The translations under genes were made by a program, and so were the position numbers. A stretch of 64,000 nucleotides of DNA. Origin: Pseudo-nitzschia pungens (lineage: Eukaryota; Bacillariophyta; Bacillariophyceae; Bacillariales; Bacillariaceae). The notes under the pieces were generated by a model, which was not told the DNA's origin, ran no database searches, and was given only the letters and a program-made list of their open reading frames with translations. Positions 8,829 to 20,467 of the stretch are shown one piece after another; position 1 is the stretch's first letter; every line of letters starts with the position of its first letter. The DNA lies in assembly GCA_037355855.1 (NCBI GenBank), contig CM074759.1, forward strand, positions 5,208,001 to 5,272,000, written 5' to 3'.

Positions 8829-11397
8829 TCAACCCTGAGGTCCAGTAAGCCAGGCTCTGAGAAGAGCAGCCTCTTGTTGGTATGGCTGCACTGGTGGGAC
8901 AGGCGCTGCATACTGCTTCCTTGCAAGGTGGATGGTTGCAAGCCACTGCCGCTTGGCAGTCAGGGTGTAACCTTGTAGGACTTGGAAAGGGGTTTGTAAC
9001 AGGGAGTGTGACTGGGGAAGTGCACCAGCTGCACCAATCGCCAATTCTGAGGTGATGGAAGCATCAAGAGATTGGTGTTGTTCAGCATCAAGGGTACCCC
9101 CAGGACCATGGAGTCGTTCATTCCTATAAGTCCAAAGATCCCAGGAGGTAAGAAAGAACTGATGGATGATAGCTGTAGCCCAACGTTTGGGAGAGCGCTT
9201 GCTTCCAATGTGGGAGTAGAAGTCAGCCTGGATTTGATACCAGCGAGGAGACCACCTACCAAGAAGCCAGTTGTGCCAACCAATAGTCCTCTGTGCCCTG
9301 ACAGCAGAAGCAATTGCAAGGGAGTAGGATGATGGATAAATTCTCTGGCCCTTCCGAACTCTTGTGAGAAGATCCACAATGGCAGCAACCAATGATGGAT
9401 CAGTTTGTTCAACTTCAAGCCTCTTCTGCAGTGGTCCCGTGAAGGCCGACACACTGTGCCTGACAGCCCCAGGATCCTTGCAGGAGAGCACATGAGAAAC
9501 CTTCTCGTTGTCTGCATCACACAATGGGCACCTGGAGTGATCCTGATACTGGTAGTGAAGTAGTTGGTTGCCAACACCAATGCATCCAGAAGCAAATTTG
9601 ACAAACCACCTTTGCATGCCAGGAGGGAGTCGCTTGAAGGCAGACAGATGGGCACACCAATGGATGGAACCCAAAACAGGTTGTGGAATGGGGATATCAT
9701 GGTGGGTCTGCCAATATTTAAGAAGAGGAGGACCAGAAATGGCAACATGCAGAGCATTCTGATCAAACCTTGAACACTTGCATCCATTGAGAGAAAATGC
9801 CCAGGGCTCAAACACAAGTCTGGGATAGTGATGGGCAGAAGCTCTATGGACAGAGAGAAATGCCTTGGCCATGCTGTCAGCCTGATGATTGCGAAGTGCC
9901 CACCAATCAAGAAAGATTCCAGATTGATGGCCCTGAACCCACTGAAAGTGCACAGAGATTGGCAGGGCAGAAATCATGTTTCTGATGACATAAACATAAT
10001 CAAAAGACTTCTGGGAAATAACCAATGGCCAAGATCCTTGAGCCTGTTTGAGAGCTGTGTCACCATCCAGAGCAATGGTGATAGAGCCAGAAGCAATATC
10101 AAAGATACTCACCAGAGCAGTGCAACAGGTGAGAACCCCAATGATACCTGCCAGTTCACTCCTATAGGATGACTGATCCTCAGGGGATCCACTGACAAAA
10201 TTACAGCCAGTGAGGAACAATGAAGCAGACTTGGTGGAGGTATTGGGTGACAGGATGAAAGCAGAAGTTCCTCTGAGAAGTTCCGGATCAAATGAACCAT
10301 CGCAGACAGCACTGGCAGTACCACTCTGGATAGCATCAACAATGTGCTGACAGCCAGCCTGTGGTAGGGAATATTTGTGGAGAAGTACCCTTGGAGACGC
10401 ACAGAGTGCGTCAAAGGCATCTGCAGGGGAGTCTGGAAGAGAATCAAATGGATTGTACTCCAGAGGATCCTTGTCAGGAGGTTCAGAAACAAAGGCTGAA
10501 GACCCGACAACGCGGACAACTTGGCCACAAATAACAGGGCAGACAAGCACATCAGCGCAGGCTGGTTTGTCAGAAAGGATTTCAGCAGTGACCCTGTATC
10601 TGCCCCTGCCCTGGGAGGTGCTCACAGTCCAGCCATTAGAAGTTTTGAAGAATATTCTGTTGGTGGATGGAGACAAAAACCAAGGCCAAAGAGAAGCTGT
10701 CTGGGGAGAGAGCCAAGGCCCAAGATGAAAAGAAGGAGCTAGTGCCCTGGCTGCAGGGGGTGGACAAGGGGGAAGAAAACAGGTCTGAAGTGCCTTAGTC
10801 CATAAGCGCTTTGCTGCTGGAGGCCAAGATGGAGGACATCTCGGCCAGTCAAGATGATCCCTCAAGTGATTGGAGGATATCAGCTGGAAAGCCATGGGAG
10901 AGAGTCTCTTCCCATCTGGAGTACAAATGTCAGCAAGGGAGATAGCCTTGAGTGACATGCGCATGTGATTCAAGAGGGACAAGTCAGCACCTCTGAAGCC
11001 AGCGTTGACAAAGGCTTGCATGAGATAGCAGTCATTGGAACGTAGCAGGGGAAGATCTGGGAAGTCTTCAAACAAGCTCACAGGGTGAACAGAGAAAAAC
11101 TTCCACACATGTTTGTACCAGCAGGGAGTGACATAGGAAGCAAAAGGATGATATGGTGTGACACCAAGATGGAGAGGAATGCCAAGTTCGAGCCGTAGAG
11201 ACTCAGCAGTTAGCCTGAGAATCCTACCAGTTTGGGAGGACCTGACAGATTCCTGAAAGAGGGTGGCAATATGACTGAACTCTTGGAGGAGGTAGGGGTG
11301 AATGAAACCAAAGCCTTGATATAGGGAAGGACCATAGAATACATGTCTGGGAAATGTCCGTGACATCCCTGCTTTATTCAGCACAGGAACAAGAGCT
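8535..11397. repeat. Left arm of a 2.86-kb inverted repeat
   Basis: The 3' portion of LINE-A ORF2 plus 3' UTR on the minus strand is matched base for base, with few differences, by LINE-B on the plus strand at 12181-15040. The spacer is about 783 bp. It results from insertion of one LINE copy in opposite orientation into another. Confidence 0.88.
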
Positions 11398-12180
11398 GGG
11401 TGAATTATCTTAGTCCAAGTGGCCTCATCAAGTTGCGTGACAGGCATGGGGTATTCAACAGACTTCATGAAAGAATACTTGAATGTGTAGAGGGATGCCC
11501 TCTTCTCACACTTGGAAGCCTTGAGCTGAGAGCCAAAAGACTGAGACTGGGACTTCATATGAGCAATCTGTGCTTCCTCATTGCCATCCATGGAGATAAA
11601 AACCCCAAGGGTCTTGTCAGCATGGTCAACTTCAAAACGATCCAGGGTAGCGCGATTGCCATTCTTATCAGCAACAGAGAAGTCACCGGGCATGTCAGCA
11701 ATGGAGCGATAGTCCCAACCGGATCCATTCCATTTGAAATCAATCAAATAACAGAAGGATTTGGCAGGTTCAATCGCACCACCAGTGGCAATAATCCCAC
11801 CAGCCCATCGGTCAAGAGCTCCCTGAAAATCAACAGCCAATTCCTCACCAGATGTGGAGGAATCAGAGCCAGCACAAAACAAATCTGTGTCATCCACAAA
11901 GGCAAAACCCACAAGAGAAACCAGTTGCAGTGACAAAGAAGTGATAAGATGGACACCATGCCCAGCCTGTTGCATCATTCGGAAGACAATGGTTGACACC
12001 AAGGCCCAAAGAGTTGGACCAATACCATTGCCTTGGCCACAACCACTGAGAGGAACAGGTTCATCACCATACACAGGGCCAGAACGACCAAAACCAGTTT
12101 TGATGTGGTGCTGAGCATGTTGCAGAGTAGAAAGAAGAACTTCACACACATGTGCAGGAACACCAAAGCTCTGGAGAGTG
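8829..12180 (-). pseudogene. LINE-A ORF2, C-terminal part (RT end, RNase H, CCHC finger)
   Basis: Continuation of the ORF2 that begins at 17415, resuming at Leu-Gln-Ser-Phe-Gly after LINE-B. It holds the RT block GCGQGNGIGP, the catalytic FVDD, a long linker, then RNase H (CDGSFDP; YRSELAGI; ALDGDTAL; Asp after NHQA) and the finger C-x2-C-x8-H-x3-C (CPLCDADNEKVSHVLSC). It stops at TGA 8829-8831. The frame is open throughout, but RT motif A (NDAKGCYDR) is missing because 119 bp were lost at the LINE-B junction. This part has no start of its own. Confidence 0.92.
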
Positions 12181-14747
12181 CTCTTGTTCCTGTGCTGAAT
12201 AAAGCAGGGATGTCACGGACATTTCCCAGACATGTATTCTATGGTCCTTCCCTCTATCAAGGCTTTGGTTTCATTCACCCCTACCTCCTCCAAGAGTTCA
12301 GTCATATTGCCACCCTCTTCCAGGAATCTGTCAGGTCCTCCCAAACTGGTAGGATTCTCAGGCTAACTGCTGAGTCTCTACGGCTCGAACTTGGCATTCC
12401 TCTCCATCTTGGTGTCACACCATATCATCCTTTTGCTTCCTATGTCACTCCCTGCTGGTACAAACATGTGTGGAAGTTTTTCTCTGTTCACCCTGTGCGC
12501 TTGTTTGAAGACTTCCCAGATCTTCCCCTGCTACGTTCCAATGACTGCTATCTCATGCAAGCCTTTGTCAACGCTGGCTTCAGAGGTGCTGACTTGTCCC
12601 TCTTGAATCACATGCGCATGTCACTCAAGGCTATCTCCCTTGCTGACATTTGTACTCCAGATGGGAAGAGACTCTCTCCCATGGCTTTCCAGCTGATATC
12701 CTCCAATCACTTGAGGGATCATCTTGACTGGCCGAGATGTCCTCCATCTTGGCCTCCAGCAGCAAAGCGCTTATGGACTAAGGCACTTCAGACCTGTTTT
12801 CTTCCCCCTTGTCCACCCCCTGCAGCCAGGGCACTGGCTCCTTCTTTTCATCTAGGGCCTTGGCTCTCTCCCCAGACAGCTTCTCTTTGGCCTTGGTTTT
12901 TGTCTCCATCCACCAACAGAATATTCTTCAAAACTTCTACTGGCTGGACTGTGAGCACCTCCCAGGGCAGGGGCAGATACAGGGTCACTGCTGAAATCCT
13001 TTCTGACAAACCAGCCTGCGCTGATGTGCTTGTCTGCCCTGTTATTTGTGGCCAAGTTGTCCGCGTTGTCGGGTCTTCAGCCTTTGTTTCTGAACCTCCT
13101 GACAAGGATCCTCTGGAGTACAATCCATTTGATTCTCTTCCAGACTCCCCTGCAGATGCCTTTGACGCACTCTGTGCGTCTCCAAGGGTACTTCTCCACA
13201 AATATTCCCTACCACAGGCTGGCTGTCAGCACATTGTTGATGCTATCCAGAGTGGTACTGCCAGTGCTGTCTGCGATGGTTCATTTGATCCTGACTTTCT
13301 CAGAGGAACTTCCGCTTTCATTTTGTCCCCCAATACCTCCGCCAAGACTGCTTCCTTGTTCCTCACTGGCTGTAATTTTGTCAGTGGACCCCCTGAGGAT
13401 CAATCATCCTATAGGAGTGAACTGGCAGGTATCATTGGAGTTCTCACCTGTTGCACTGCTCTGGTGAGTATCTTTGATATCGCTTCTGGCTCTATCACCA
13501 TTGCTCTGGATGGTGACACAGCTCTCAAACAGGCTCAAGGATCTTGGCCATTGGTTATTTCCCAGAAGTCTTTTGATTATGTTTATGTCATCCGAAACAT
13601 GATTTCTGCCCTGCCCATCTCTGTGCACTTTCAGTGGGTTCAGGGCCATCAAGCTGGAATCTTTCTTGATTGGTGGGCACTTCGCAATCATCAGGCTGAC
13701 AGCATGGCCAAGGCTTTTCTCTCTGTCCATAGAGCTTCTGCCCATCACTATCCCAGACTTGTGTTAGAGCCCTGGGCCTTTTCTCTCAATGGATGCAAGT
13801 GTTCAAGGTTTGATCAGAATGCTCTGCATGTTGCCATTTCTGGTCCTCCTCTTCTTAAATATTGGCAGACCCACCATGATATCCCCATTCCACAACCTGT
13901 TTTGGGTTCCATCCATTGGTGTGCCCATCTGTTTGCCTTCAAGCGACTCCCTCCTGGCATGCAAAGGTGGTTTGTCAAGTTTGCTTCTGGATGCATTGGT
14001 GTTGGCAACCAACTACTTCACTACCAGTATCAGGATCACTCCAGGTGCCCATTGTGTGATGCAGACAACGAGAAGGTTTCTCATGTGCTCTCCTGCAAGG
14101 ATCCTGGGGCTGTCAGGCACAGTGTGTCGGCCTTCACGGGACCACTGCAGAAGAGGCTTGAAGTTGAACAAACTGATCCATCATTGGTTGCTGCCATTGT
14201 GGATCTTCTCACACGAGTTCGGAAGGGCCAGAACATTTATCCATCATCCTACTCCCTTGCAATTGCTTCTGCTGTCAGGGCACAGAGGACTATTGGTTGG
14301 CACAACTGGCTTCTTGGTAGGTGGTCTCCTCGCTGGTATCAAATCCAGGCTGACTACTACTCCCACATTGGAAGCAAGCGCTCTCCCAAACGTTGGGCTA
14401 CAGCTATCATCCATCAGTTCTTTCTTACCTCCTGGGATCTTTGGACTTATAGGAATGAACGACTCCATGGTCCTGGGGGTACCCTTGATGCTGAACAACA
14501 CCAATCTCTTGATGCTTCCATCACTTCAGAATTGGCAATTGGTGCAGCTGGTGCACTTCCCCAGTCACACTCCCTGTTACAAACCCCTTTCCACGTCCTA
14601 CAAGGTTACACCCTGACTGCCAAGCGGCAGTGGCTTGCAACCATCCACCTTGCAAGGAAGCAATATGCAGCGCCTGTCCAACCAGTGCAGCCATACCAAC
14701 AAGAGGCTGCTCTTCTCAGAGCCTGGCTTACTGGACCTCAGGGTTGA
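12181..14747 (+). pseudogene. LINE-B ORF2 remnant (linker, RNase H, finger)
   Basis: 855 codons in frame to TGA 14745-14747, nearly identical to the C-terminal half of the LINE-F and LINE-G ORF2. RNase H motifs (CDGSFDP, YRSELAGI, ALDGDTAL, NHQADSMAK) and the CCHC finger are intact. Endonuclease and RT are absent through 5' truncation. The frame happens to stay open upstream into antisense LINE-A (to 12033), which is fortuitous. Confidence 0.9.
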
Positions 14748-15045
14748 TTACACTTTGTACCTTGGTTTTGTCTTCTGTTCCTGCTTCTCATCCTGTCCCA
14801 TCCCTTTTGATACTGGATCTTATCCCAATATCTTCACTCCCATTTCCCTTTCTCTCAAGTCCCTCTTTTGTGGGCCTTGTTTGTCCTTTTCCCTGCTTGA
14901 TGTTCAAGGTTTGTTTGAAAATTTGTCGTTCTGCCACTTGGGGTCCTGACTCTATGATGGAGGCGACGTTAAAGTCTGGTTACAGACTGAGTAATTTAGT
15001 TTCACCTTTGGTGATTAAAGTTATTTAAATACGTATATTATTATT
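12181..15045 (+). mobile_element. LINE-B: 5'-truncated LINE inserted in opposite orientation into LINE-A
   Basis: Begins mid-ORF2 at Leu-Val-Pro-Val-Leu-Asn-Lys and runs to the family 3' end with an ATTATTATT tail at 15045. LINE-A flanks both sides but is missing the 119 bp that correspond to 40521-40639 of LINE-F. The insertion thus came with a small target deletion and no duplication, with at most one base of shared sequence at the 5' joint. Confidence 0.9.
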
Positions 15046-17415
15046 GTTGATGGCCTTGTGGTGTTTCCTGCTTCCATGTTGATCAACCGCCACTGCATTG
15101 GCACGTTCAGCATGGGCAAGAATGCGTCTGCCAATCATCTTGTTGTTGATTTGGAACTCAGGAGACATCAACTGGATGAGTCTCATCTTATCCACTCTAT
15201 ATTCACCAGGTTTCTTGAATATCTCAACATCCGTGATGACCTGCCAGGCAGAAGGAGAGAAGCCAACAATCAATGGGACTGATCTCAGTAGAGTGTCAAA
15301 CTTGTTCAACTGGGGATCCAGGGCAAAAGCCTTGTGGTGGGCAAAACTCAAACAAGAAGGTTCACTTGCTGTGCGTTCCCTCTGGTGTTTCCATGCAGCA
15401 GCATTGTCAGCTGGACACACTGAATAGTCAAAGGGAGGCAAACTCAGAATAGAGGCAGGGACTTTGAGACAAGAAAGAAATTCAGACAGGTATTTGTCAG
15501 TGGCAGGAGGAGGATTATATGTGCCATCAAGAACTTGAGCAGAAGCATGGGCTGTGCCGAGGTAGCCAAAATCTTGAATGAAGGAGGGAGTCATGGAGGG
15601 AGTGCCAAGACACTGCTGTTGACGCCGGACATTGGATTCAGCCATAGCTGGAACCATAGTGGACTGGGACTCCAAGACCTGTTCAGCACCATCAGGGCCA
15701 ACTGCAATAGCTCTCAAGACAGCTGACTTGTTGACACGTCCCCGAATAGACCTAGCAGCAAGGCCAAGCTCTCTTTGAAGACGTTCCCTGCGCATCCTGA
15801 CACGAATCTGGGAAGCATTCTGGTTGTGAGGTTTGCCTTCAGCAAGAAGTGCATCCACCAGGCCTTGATTGAAGGAGTCTCTCCAAGAGGGGGCCAATTT
15901 TTTCACTGCCCGGTATTGCCTGTAAGCTTGTTTCAGGTGGAGGACAGCACTGGAAAGATCACAGTGTTCTCCTTTGTAGAGAGAAAGCTTGCATGCCAGC
16001 CTTTTCAAAACAGTATGACTGGTGGACACACCCTGTCTCAGCTTAACAACACGCCGCCAGAAGTCAATTGTATCACGATAGACTTGCAGCTTCGGGGACC
16101 ATGGAACCAGACCAGCTCTTGTGTGGCAAAGGTTTTGTTCAACAGAGAGCCTGAGAGAGGTGGAGGTTTCATGGAGGACTTCATATGTGGTGATGAGATC
16201 AGCGCGCACAGAAATATCCCCAGACTGAAACTGAGCCAGGAGGTGTTCCAGCTTAGCTTGGAGAGAAAACACTCCAGCCTTGAGAAAGCTGTGCCTGACA
16301 CGCTTGAAATACCGTTGGCGCCGATGAGGGTGGGAGGACTGGAGTTTGGAATGAGAGAAGCTCACGGGAGGTGGCAGGTGTTTGCCCATGAGGCTGCAAT
16401 TACAGACTTCAATCCAAAGCATTCTGTGGTCCGATTCCATACCATAGGCGCCACCAAAGGGACAATACCCAGCCCTGAGAACATCAACATTCTCAGAGAC
16501 CCAAATGGCATCAATTGGTGTTCTGGTAGTGTTGCGGTTGTGAGTGGCAGGAGGAGAAGACTGACTATGAAGGGTAAGAATGGCATCTCTGAAACCAAGA
16601 GCCTTGAGCTCAAAAGACAAGCCATCAGTCCGAACATCAGCATTTTGATCAATCCCAAGAATGACCTGGTCACCTGCACCCAGACAGACCTGAAGGGCAG
16701 CAGTCAAATCCCTGTGAAAGAGAATGCATGGATTGGGACTGAAAAGATTTTCAGCTGCTTGAAAGTATCGGTACTGTTGATTCCAGACGGAACCAAGGTC
16801 CCTGTCATTTTCAACAGGGCAGTAAGCAGAAAACATAGTGACAGTGTAACCATCCCTGCCCTGAAACTTGACAAAGGACCATCTCCCAAGACCAGAAGGA
16901 TCAGCCCCATGGGCAATCTTGTGGGAACTGAACAGTTGATCAATGGAAAACCCTGTACCACCAGGCTGAAGCCATGAACAGTCAGAAGCTTCATGCTTGT
17001 TGTTGGCAAGATAGGAAAAACTTGAGGGACTGATATTCTTCATGCGCCGATTGAAAAGATCACATGGCAGGAGTTTGGATTCATTCAAACAATGTTCAGC
17101 AAAAAGAGCCACACTGGCATTGCTCTTGACAAATTGACGGGAGTTGTGCTTGGACATGGACATAAAGGCAGCTCTGCGCTGTGGTCCAATGTTTTGGAAT
17201 GTGATGATGGTGGAGTTAGAGGATGGAGCTTGAGGGAAGGAGTGACCAAAACTGTCAGAATCCTTAGCAGCAAGAGAGTCTCCATGAAGAGTTAATTGGA
17301 CAAACTGAGAGACAGGGGAAGAGGCGGAGGAGGAAAAGGGAGAAACAGTAGAAGCATTGATAGGATTTGGAGTGGAAGGCATCCCATCAAACCTCATACC
17401 AGAAGAGCTAACCAT
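15046..17415 (-). pseudogene. LINE-A ORF2, N-terminal part (EEP endonuclease, start of RT)
   Basis: Start chosen at the ATG of MVSSS (17415), whose ATG overlaps the ORF1 stop (ATGGTTAG). The frame also stays open upstream to an ATG at 17487 inside ORF1. Endonuclease/exonuclease/phosphatase motifs follow in order: TFQNIG, FAEHCLN, GGTGFSID, ILGIDQNADVR, THNRNT with PIDAIWVS, and SDHRMLWIEV. This domain would nick the target DNA. The part ends in the early RT region at SRKHHKAIN, where LINE-B begins. It is the upstream half of the broken ORF2. Confidence 0.92.
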
Positions 17416-20365
17416 GATCAGAAGGAAACCCAGTCTGTCGCAGGGATGGAAGAGTTGCCGGAGCTGATTTGGTGGAAACATTGGCATGGCTCAAATCACT
17501 GACACTAGCATCATGGCTGGAGGAGAATGCAATTGCAGCAACTCCAAGCCTCAATGCAGAGGCTGCGTCTTCCCCACCACCGGCAGCAGGAACTGCAGTT
17601 GAGGAATCAGGAGAGGCCACAGGGAGGTCACCAGCCATGGCATTCTGGGGAGGGTCAGGAACTGCAGGGGGAACTTCAGGAGGAGTACCAGGAGAGGCAT
17701 CAGCCTTGGCAACATTGGAAGGATCACCTCCAGTAGGAACACCACCTGCAGGCGCTGAAGCCTGGACATCAGTGAGATTGGAAGTACCGGTTGCTAAAGT
17801 ATCCATGGATTGAGAATCATCAAATCCGCCACCACCACTGTCAGCACGGGCTTGGAGGTTAAAGTGCAGATCCAGATCAAAGGTGAGGTCTGGGGCAAGG
17901 TCAACTGACAAGTCATCATCAACAAGTTCCCAATCTCTTGCATCCCCATCACCAAAAAAGGGAAGAGAGTCATCCTGCAATGGATCTGCAGCAGGTTCAG
18001 TTTCCACAACACAATTGGCAGCAGCATCCCAATGGTAGGCTTCCATTTCAGTCAAGCACTCAGAAGAGAACCATTGTCGAACACAAGAACCATAATGAGC
18101 TTCCAGTATAATAGGCAGGAAAGACAACATGGCCATTGCTTCAGCCTTGGTAGTGATATTGTACAAAGCAAGGATCTCGCCTCGGTATGAACTGGTATCG
18201 ACAGAAAGAAAAAGAGGCCATGACCAATTGTCACGGGTTCTGATACCCAGAAGCACACTGCGCAGTGTCTTCAAACCCAGCCCTTGGCCCAGGTCAACTG
18301 GAAGATCAAGATCAACTACCCCCAGAACAGGAGCAGTTTCATGGCTCTCAATAAATTTGGCTTGGCGGTGCTTAGCCTGGCGAACAGTCTTGAGCTTGGA
18401 GGGGGGAAGAGGTCTGTCAGAAGGATTGGTAGCTGTCTCAATAAACTTGTAGAATTTACCATCAGGGAGAGAGGCAATGTCTGAAGGTTTGCACCGATTG
18501 AACTGGGCTTTGAGGAGCTTAACAGTTTGGGCGCGCTTTGTAGCATCACACAAAACATGTGCAGCCAGAACAGGATTGGGATCAGGAGTTCTGGAGTTGT
18601 CAAGGCTGATATTCTTCCTGATAACAGCAATAGGACATGCCTGAAACCTGGGATGAGTCTGAAGCAATTCGTTGTAGTGGTCAAGATCAAAACTCTGCAT
18701 GTAAGATCCAAGGAGAAAGCCACAGGTGACAATAACTGGGGCCTGTATGTGGTCATATTTCAGGTCCATATCACGGTCTCTGAGCCTCTGGAGCAATTGT
18801 GCTGAAAAGAGTTTCTCCAGGGAAGCACTGTGTCCCACAAAGAAGCGTAGATGAGGAGCAGTTCTGCTGCGAAGCCAGAGCTGAGCAACATACAATTCCA
18901 AGGTCTTCCTGTCAGGAAGAGTCGTCCAAAACTTGGTAACAGGCTTGGCCTTGGGGTTGAGCCTGGCTCTGGAGGGAAAAACATACAACACCAGGCGCTT
19001 GTCAACAGTCCATAGAAGATCCAAAGCTTCCTTGAGAGACTTGAGCAGCTCATCATATAGTTCCCCAGGGTGTTGTGACATCAACCTTGGAAGGGACAGA
19101 GTGACATAAGAACTATGAGAACACTTGGTTCCAGCAGTTACATCCACTGGAGCTCTAGAATCACTGGAGCAAACCCCTCGGCGTTGGAGGAAATGCCCAG
19201 CAGAGGAGGACAAGACAGTAGCATCACCACCACCAGGAAGAAAGGACACTGATTTGGAAGTGGAAGCATCATCAACTGCAGTTGGCGCAGGTGTAGGAGG
19301 TCGCTTCTTGAAATGCCAGTGGGAGCCAAGCACCTGATTGGCTGCCAACCAAACTCTTCCTTCAGTGCTGGGCAAAAGGTTACCTTCACAATACAGGTCA
19401 TCAAAACACTCAGGAGACATCTTGGCCAAACCAATAAGACATCTCTTCAGAGCATGGCCTGAAGGTTGCTTGGTCCAGTCTGCAGAGGCTTGAAAGCAGA
19501 GAGAAGCAAGGGAAACCAGGGACTCCACAGAAGCAGTTCTCCACTCAGGGTTGTCAGGAAAAGCTTGAGCATATGCTGGAGGGATGGCAGACTGACAGAC
19601 ATCATGGATGGATTTCTTGTCATTCCCATCTTTCTTGCTGAAGAAGTGAGTGGGACTAGGACACCCAGTCCATAGCCGGGATCCTGCTGGAGTTTTACGA
19701 AGAGTGTGGATAGGGGTGGGAATGGAAGCACGACCAGTAAAAGGCCCCTTACCGTAGAAGCACCAGAGGAAGGAATCTGAGTGAGCTTTGTTGGCAGCAG
19801 CCAGGGCTTTCTTGCGCAGGGCATGTCGCTCTGCAGACGGTGTGTCAGAAAGAAATGCAAGAGTAGCTTGTTTCAGACTAGACTTGGAAGGAGAGACCTT
19901 GGAAGGAGGGTGCTTAGAGTCTGAGTGCTCAGAGCCTGGCTGGCCATCCCTAGACGTGGCACTGTTGGACTTTCCACTGTTGGGCTTCCCACTGTTGGAC
20001 GTCCCACTGTTGGAATTTCCACTGTTGGACTTCCCACTGTTGGACTTCCCACTGTCAGACGTCCCACTGTCGGACTGCCCACTGCCTGAATGCCCTGTGT
20101 CTGAATGCCCAGTGCCTGACTGCTCAGTGCTCATATCAACATCATCTAGTGCACCAGTAGACACAGCAGAAGTGAAGGACATATCATCATCAGAAGGGAG
20201 TGAATCCCTAGCTGTACGGGGAGAGGGAGGGGGAGAGGGAGTAGCCTGAAGAACGGAACCAGCAGGTAGTCGGCGGGAAGGGGTCCCCGTAAAGGCGCGT
20301 TTGTTTGAAGGAGTGTTAGCCAAGGTAGACCTTTTTCGCCTGGAAGCTGGCGGGGGGGGAGGCAT
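17408..20365 (-). CDS. LINE-A ORF1 protein (985 aa, function unknown)
   Basis: The only uninterrupted ORF1 of the full-length type in the window. The start ATG at 20365 sits in CCACCATGCC, a strong Kozak-like context, and the LINE-F homologue starts at the same point. Residues 1-100 are Pro/Ser/Arg-rich. A Gly-Ser-Asn/Lys tandem repeat of 5 residues follows (DNA 19960-20126). The middle, about 230-760, is ordered with several Trp, Cys and aromatic residues (for example WCFYGKGPF and LYVFPSRARLNPKAK). The C-terminus is acidic, then Ala/Pro/Gly-rich. I see no RRM, zinc knuckle or coiled coil. By position it is expected to be the RNA-binding partner of ORF2; that is inference. Its stop overlaps the ORF2 start. 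Confidence 0.88.
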   Translation of the reverse strand: MPPPPPASRRKRSTLANTPSNKRAFTGTPSRRLPAGSVLQATPSPPPSPRTARDSLPSDDDMSFTSAVSTGALDDVDMSTEQSGTGHSDTGHSGSGQSDSGTSDSGKSNSGKSNSGNSNSGTSNSGKPNSGKSNSATSRDGQPGSEHSDSKHPPSKVSPSKSSLKQATLAFLSDTPSAERHALRKKALAAANKAHSDSFLWCFYGKGPFTGRASIPTPIHTLRKTPAGSRLWTGCPSPTHFFSKKDGNDKKSIHDVCQSAIPPAYAQAFPDNPEWRTASVESLVSLASLCFQASADWTKQPSGHALKRCLIGLAKMSPECFDDLYCEGNLLPSTEGRVWLAANQVLGSHWHFKKRPPTPAPTAVDDASTSKSVSFLPGGGDATVLSSSAGHFLQRRGVCSSDSRAPVDVTAGTKCSHSSYVTLSLPRLMSQHPGELYDELLKSLKEALDLLWTVDKRLVLYVFPSRARLNPKAKPVTKFWTTLPDRKTLELYVAQLWLRSRTAPHLRFFVGHSASLEKLFSAQLLQRLRDRDMDLKYDHIQAPVIVTCGFLLGSYMQSFDLDHYNELLQTHPRFQACPIAVIRKNISLDNSRTPDPNPVLAAHVLCDATKRAQTVKLLKAQFNRCKPSDIASLPDGKFYKFIETATNPSDRPLPPSKLKTVRQAKHRQAKFIESHETAPVLGVVDLDLPVDLGQGLGLKTLRSVLLGIRTRDNWSWPLFLSVDTSSYRGEILALYNITTKAEAMAMLSFLPIILEAHYGSCVRQWFSSECLTEMEAYHWDAAANCVVETEPAADPLQDDSLPFFGDGDARDWELVDDDLSVDLAPDLTFDLDLHFNLQARADSGGGGFDDSQSMDTLATGTSNLTDVQASAPAGGVPTGGDPSNVAKADASPGTPPEVPPAVPDPPQNAMAGDLPVASPDSSTAVPAAGGGEDAASALRLGVAAIAFSSSHDASVSDLSHANVSTKSAPATLPSLRQTGFPSDHG
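19960..20126 (-). repeat. 15-bp tandem repeat inside ORF1 (about 11 units)
   Basis: Units like CACTGTTGGACTTCC on the plus strand encode degenerate Ser-Gly-Lys-Ser-Asn pentads on the minus strand. The same array occurs in LINE-F (about 45555-45720). The multiple-of-three unit preserves the frame. Confidence 0.85.
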
Positions 20366-20467
20366 GGTGGGGCTAGGATCGTCTGAATAGGCGTGTTGGC
20401 TCGGGCGCTGGTAGGCTGTCAGTGTTAACCTGTATGTATATATACAGATGGGTGTAGCCTGGAAACA

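Noticed and set aside
8548..8946. Small Cys/Ser/Leu-rich ORFs in the LINE 3' UTRs (also near 14635, 36888, 47953)
   Set aside because: They overlap the ORF2 end in another frame and recur only because the LINE copies are alike; no sign of constraint independent of the element.
12033..12180. N-terminal extension of LINE-B ORF2
   Set aside because: This segment is LINE-A in antisense; the frame stays open fortuitously across the junction.
15775..16977. 400-codon plus-strand ORF
   Set aside because: Antisense to LINE-A ORF2 endonuclease; no independent similarity and repeated in broken form antisense to LINE-F and G.
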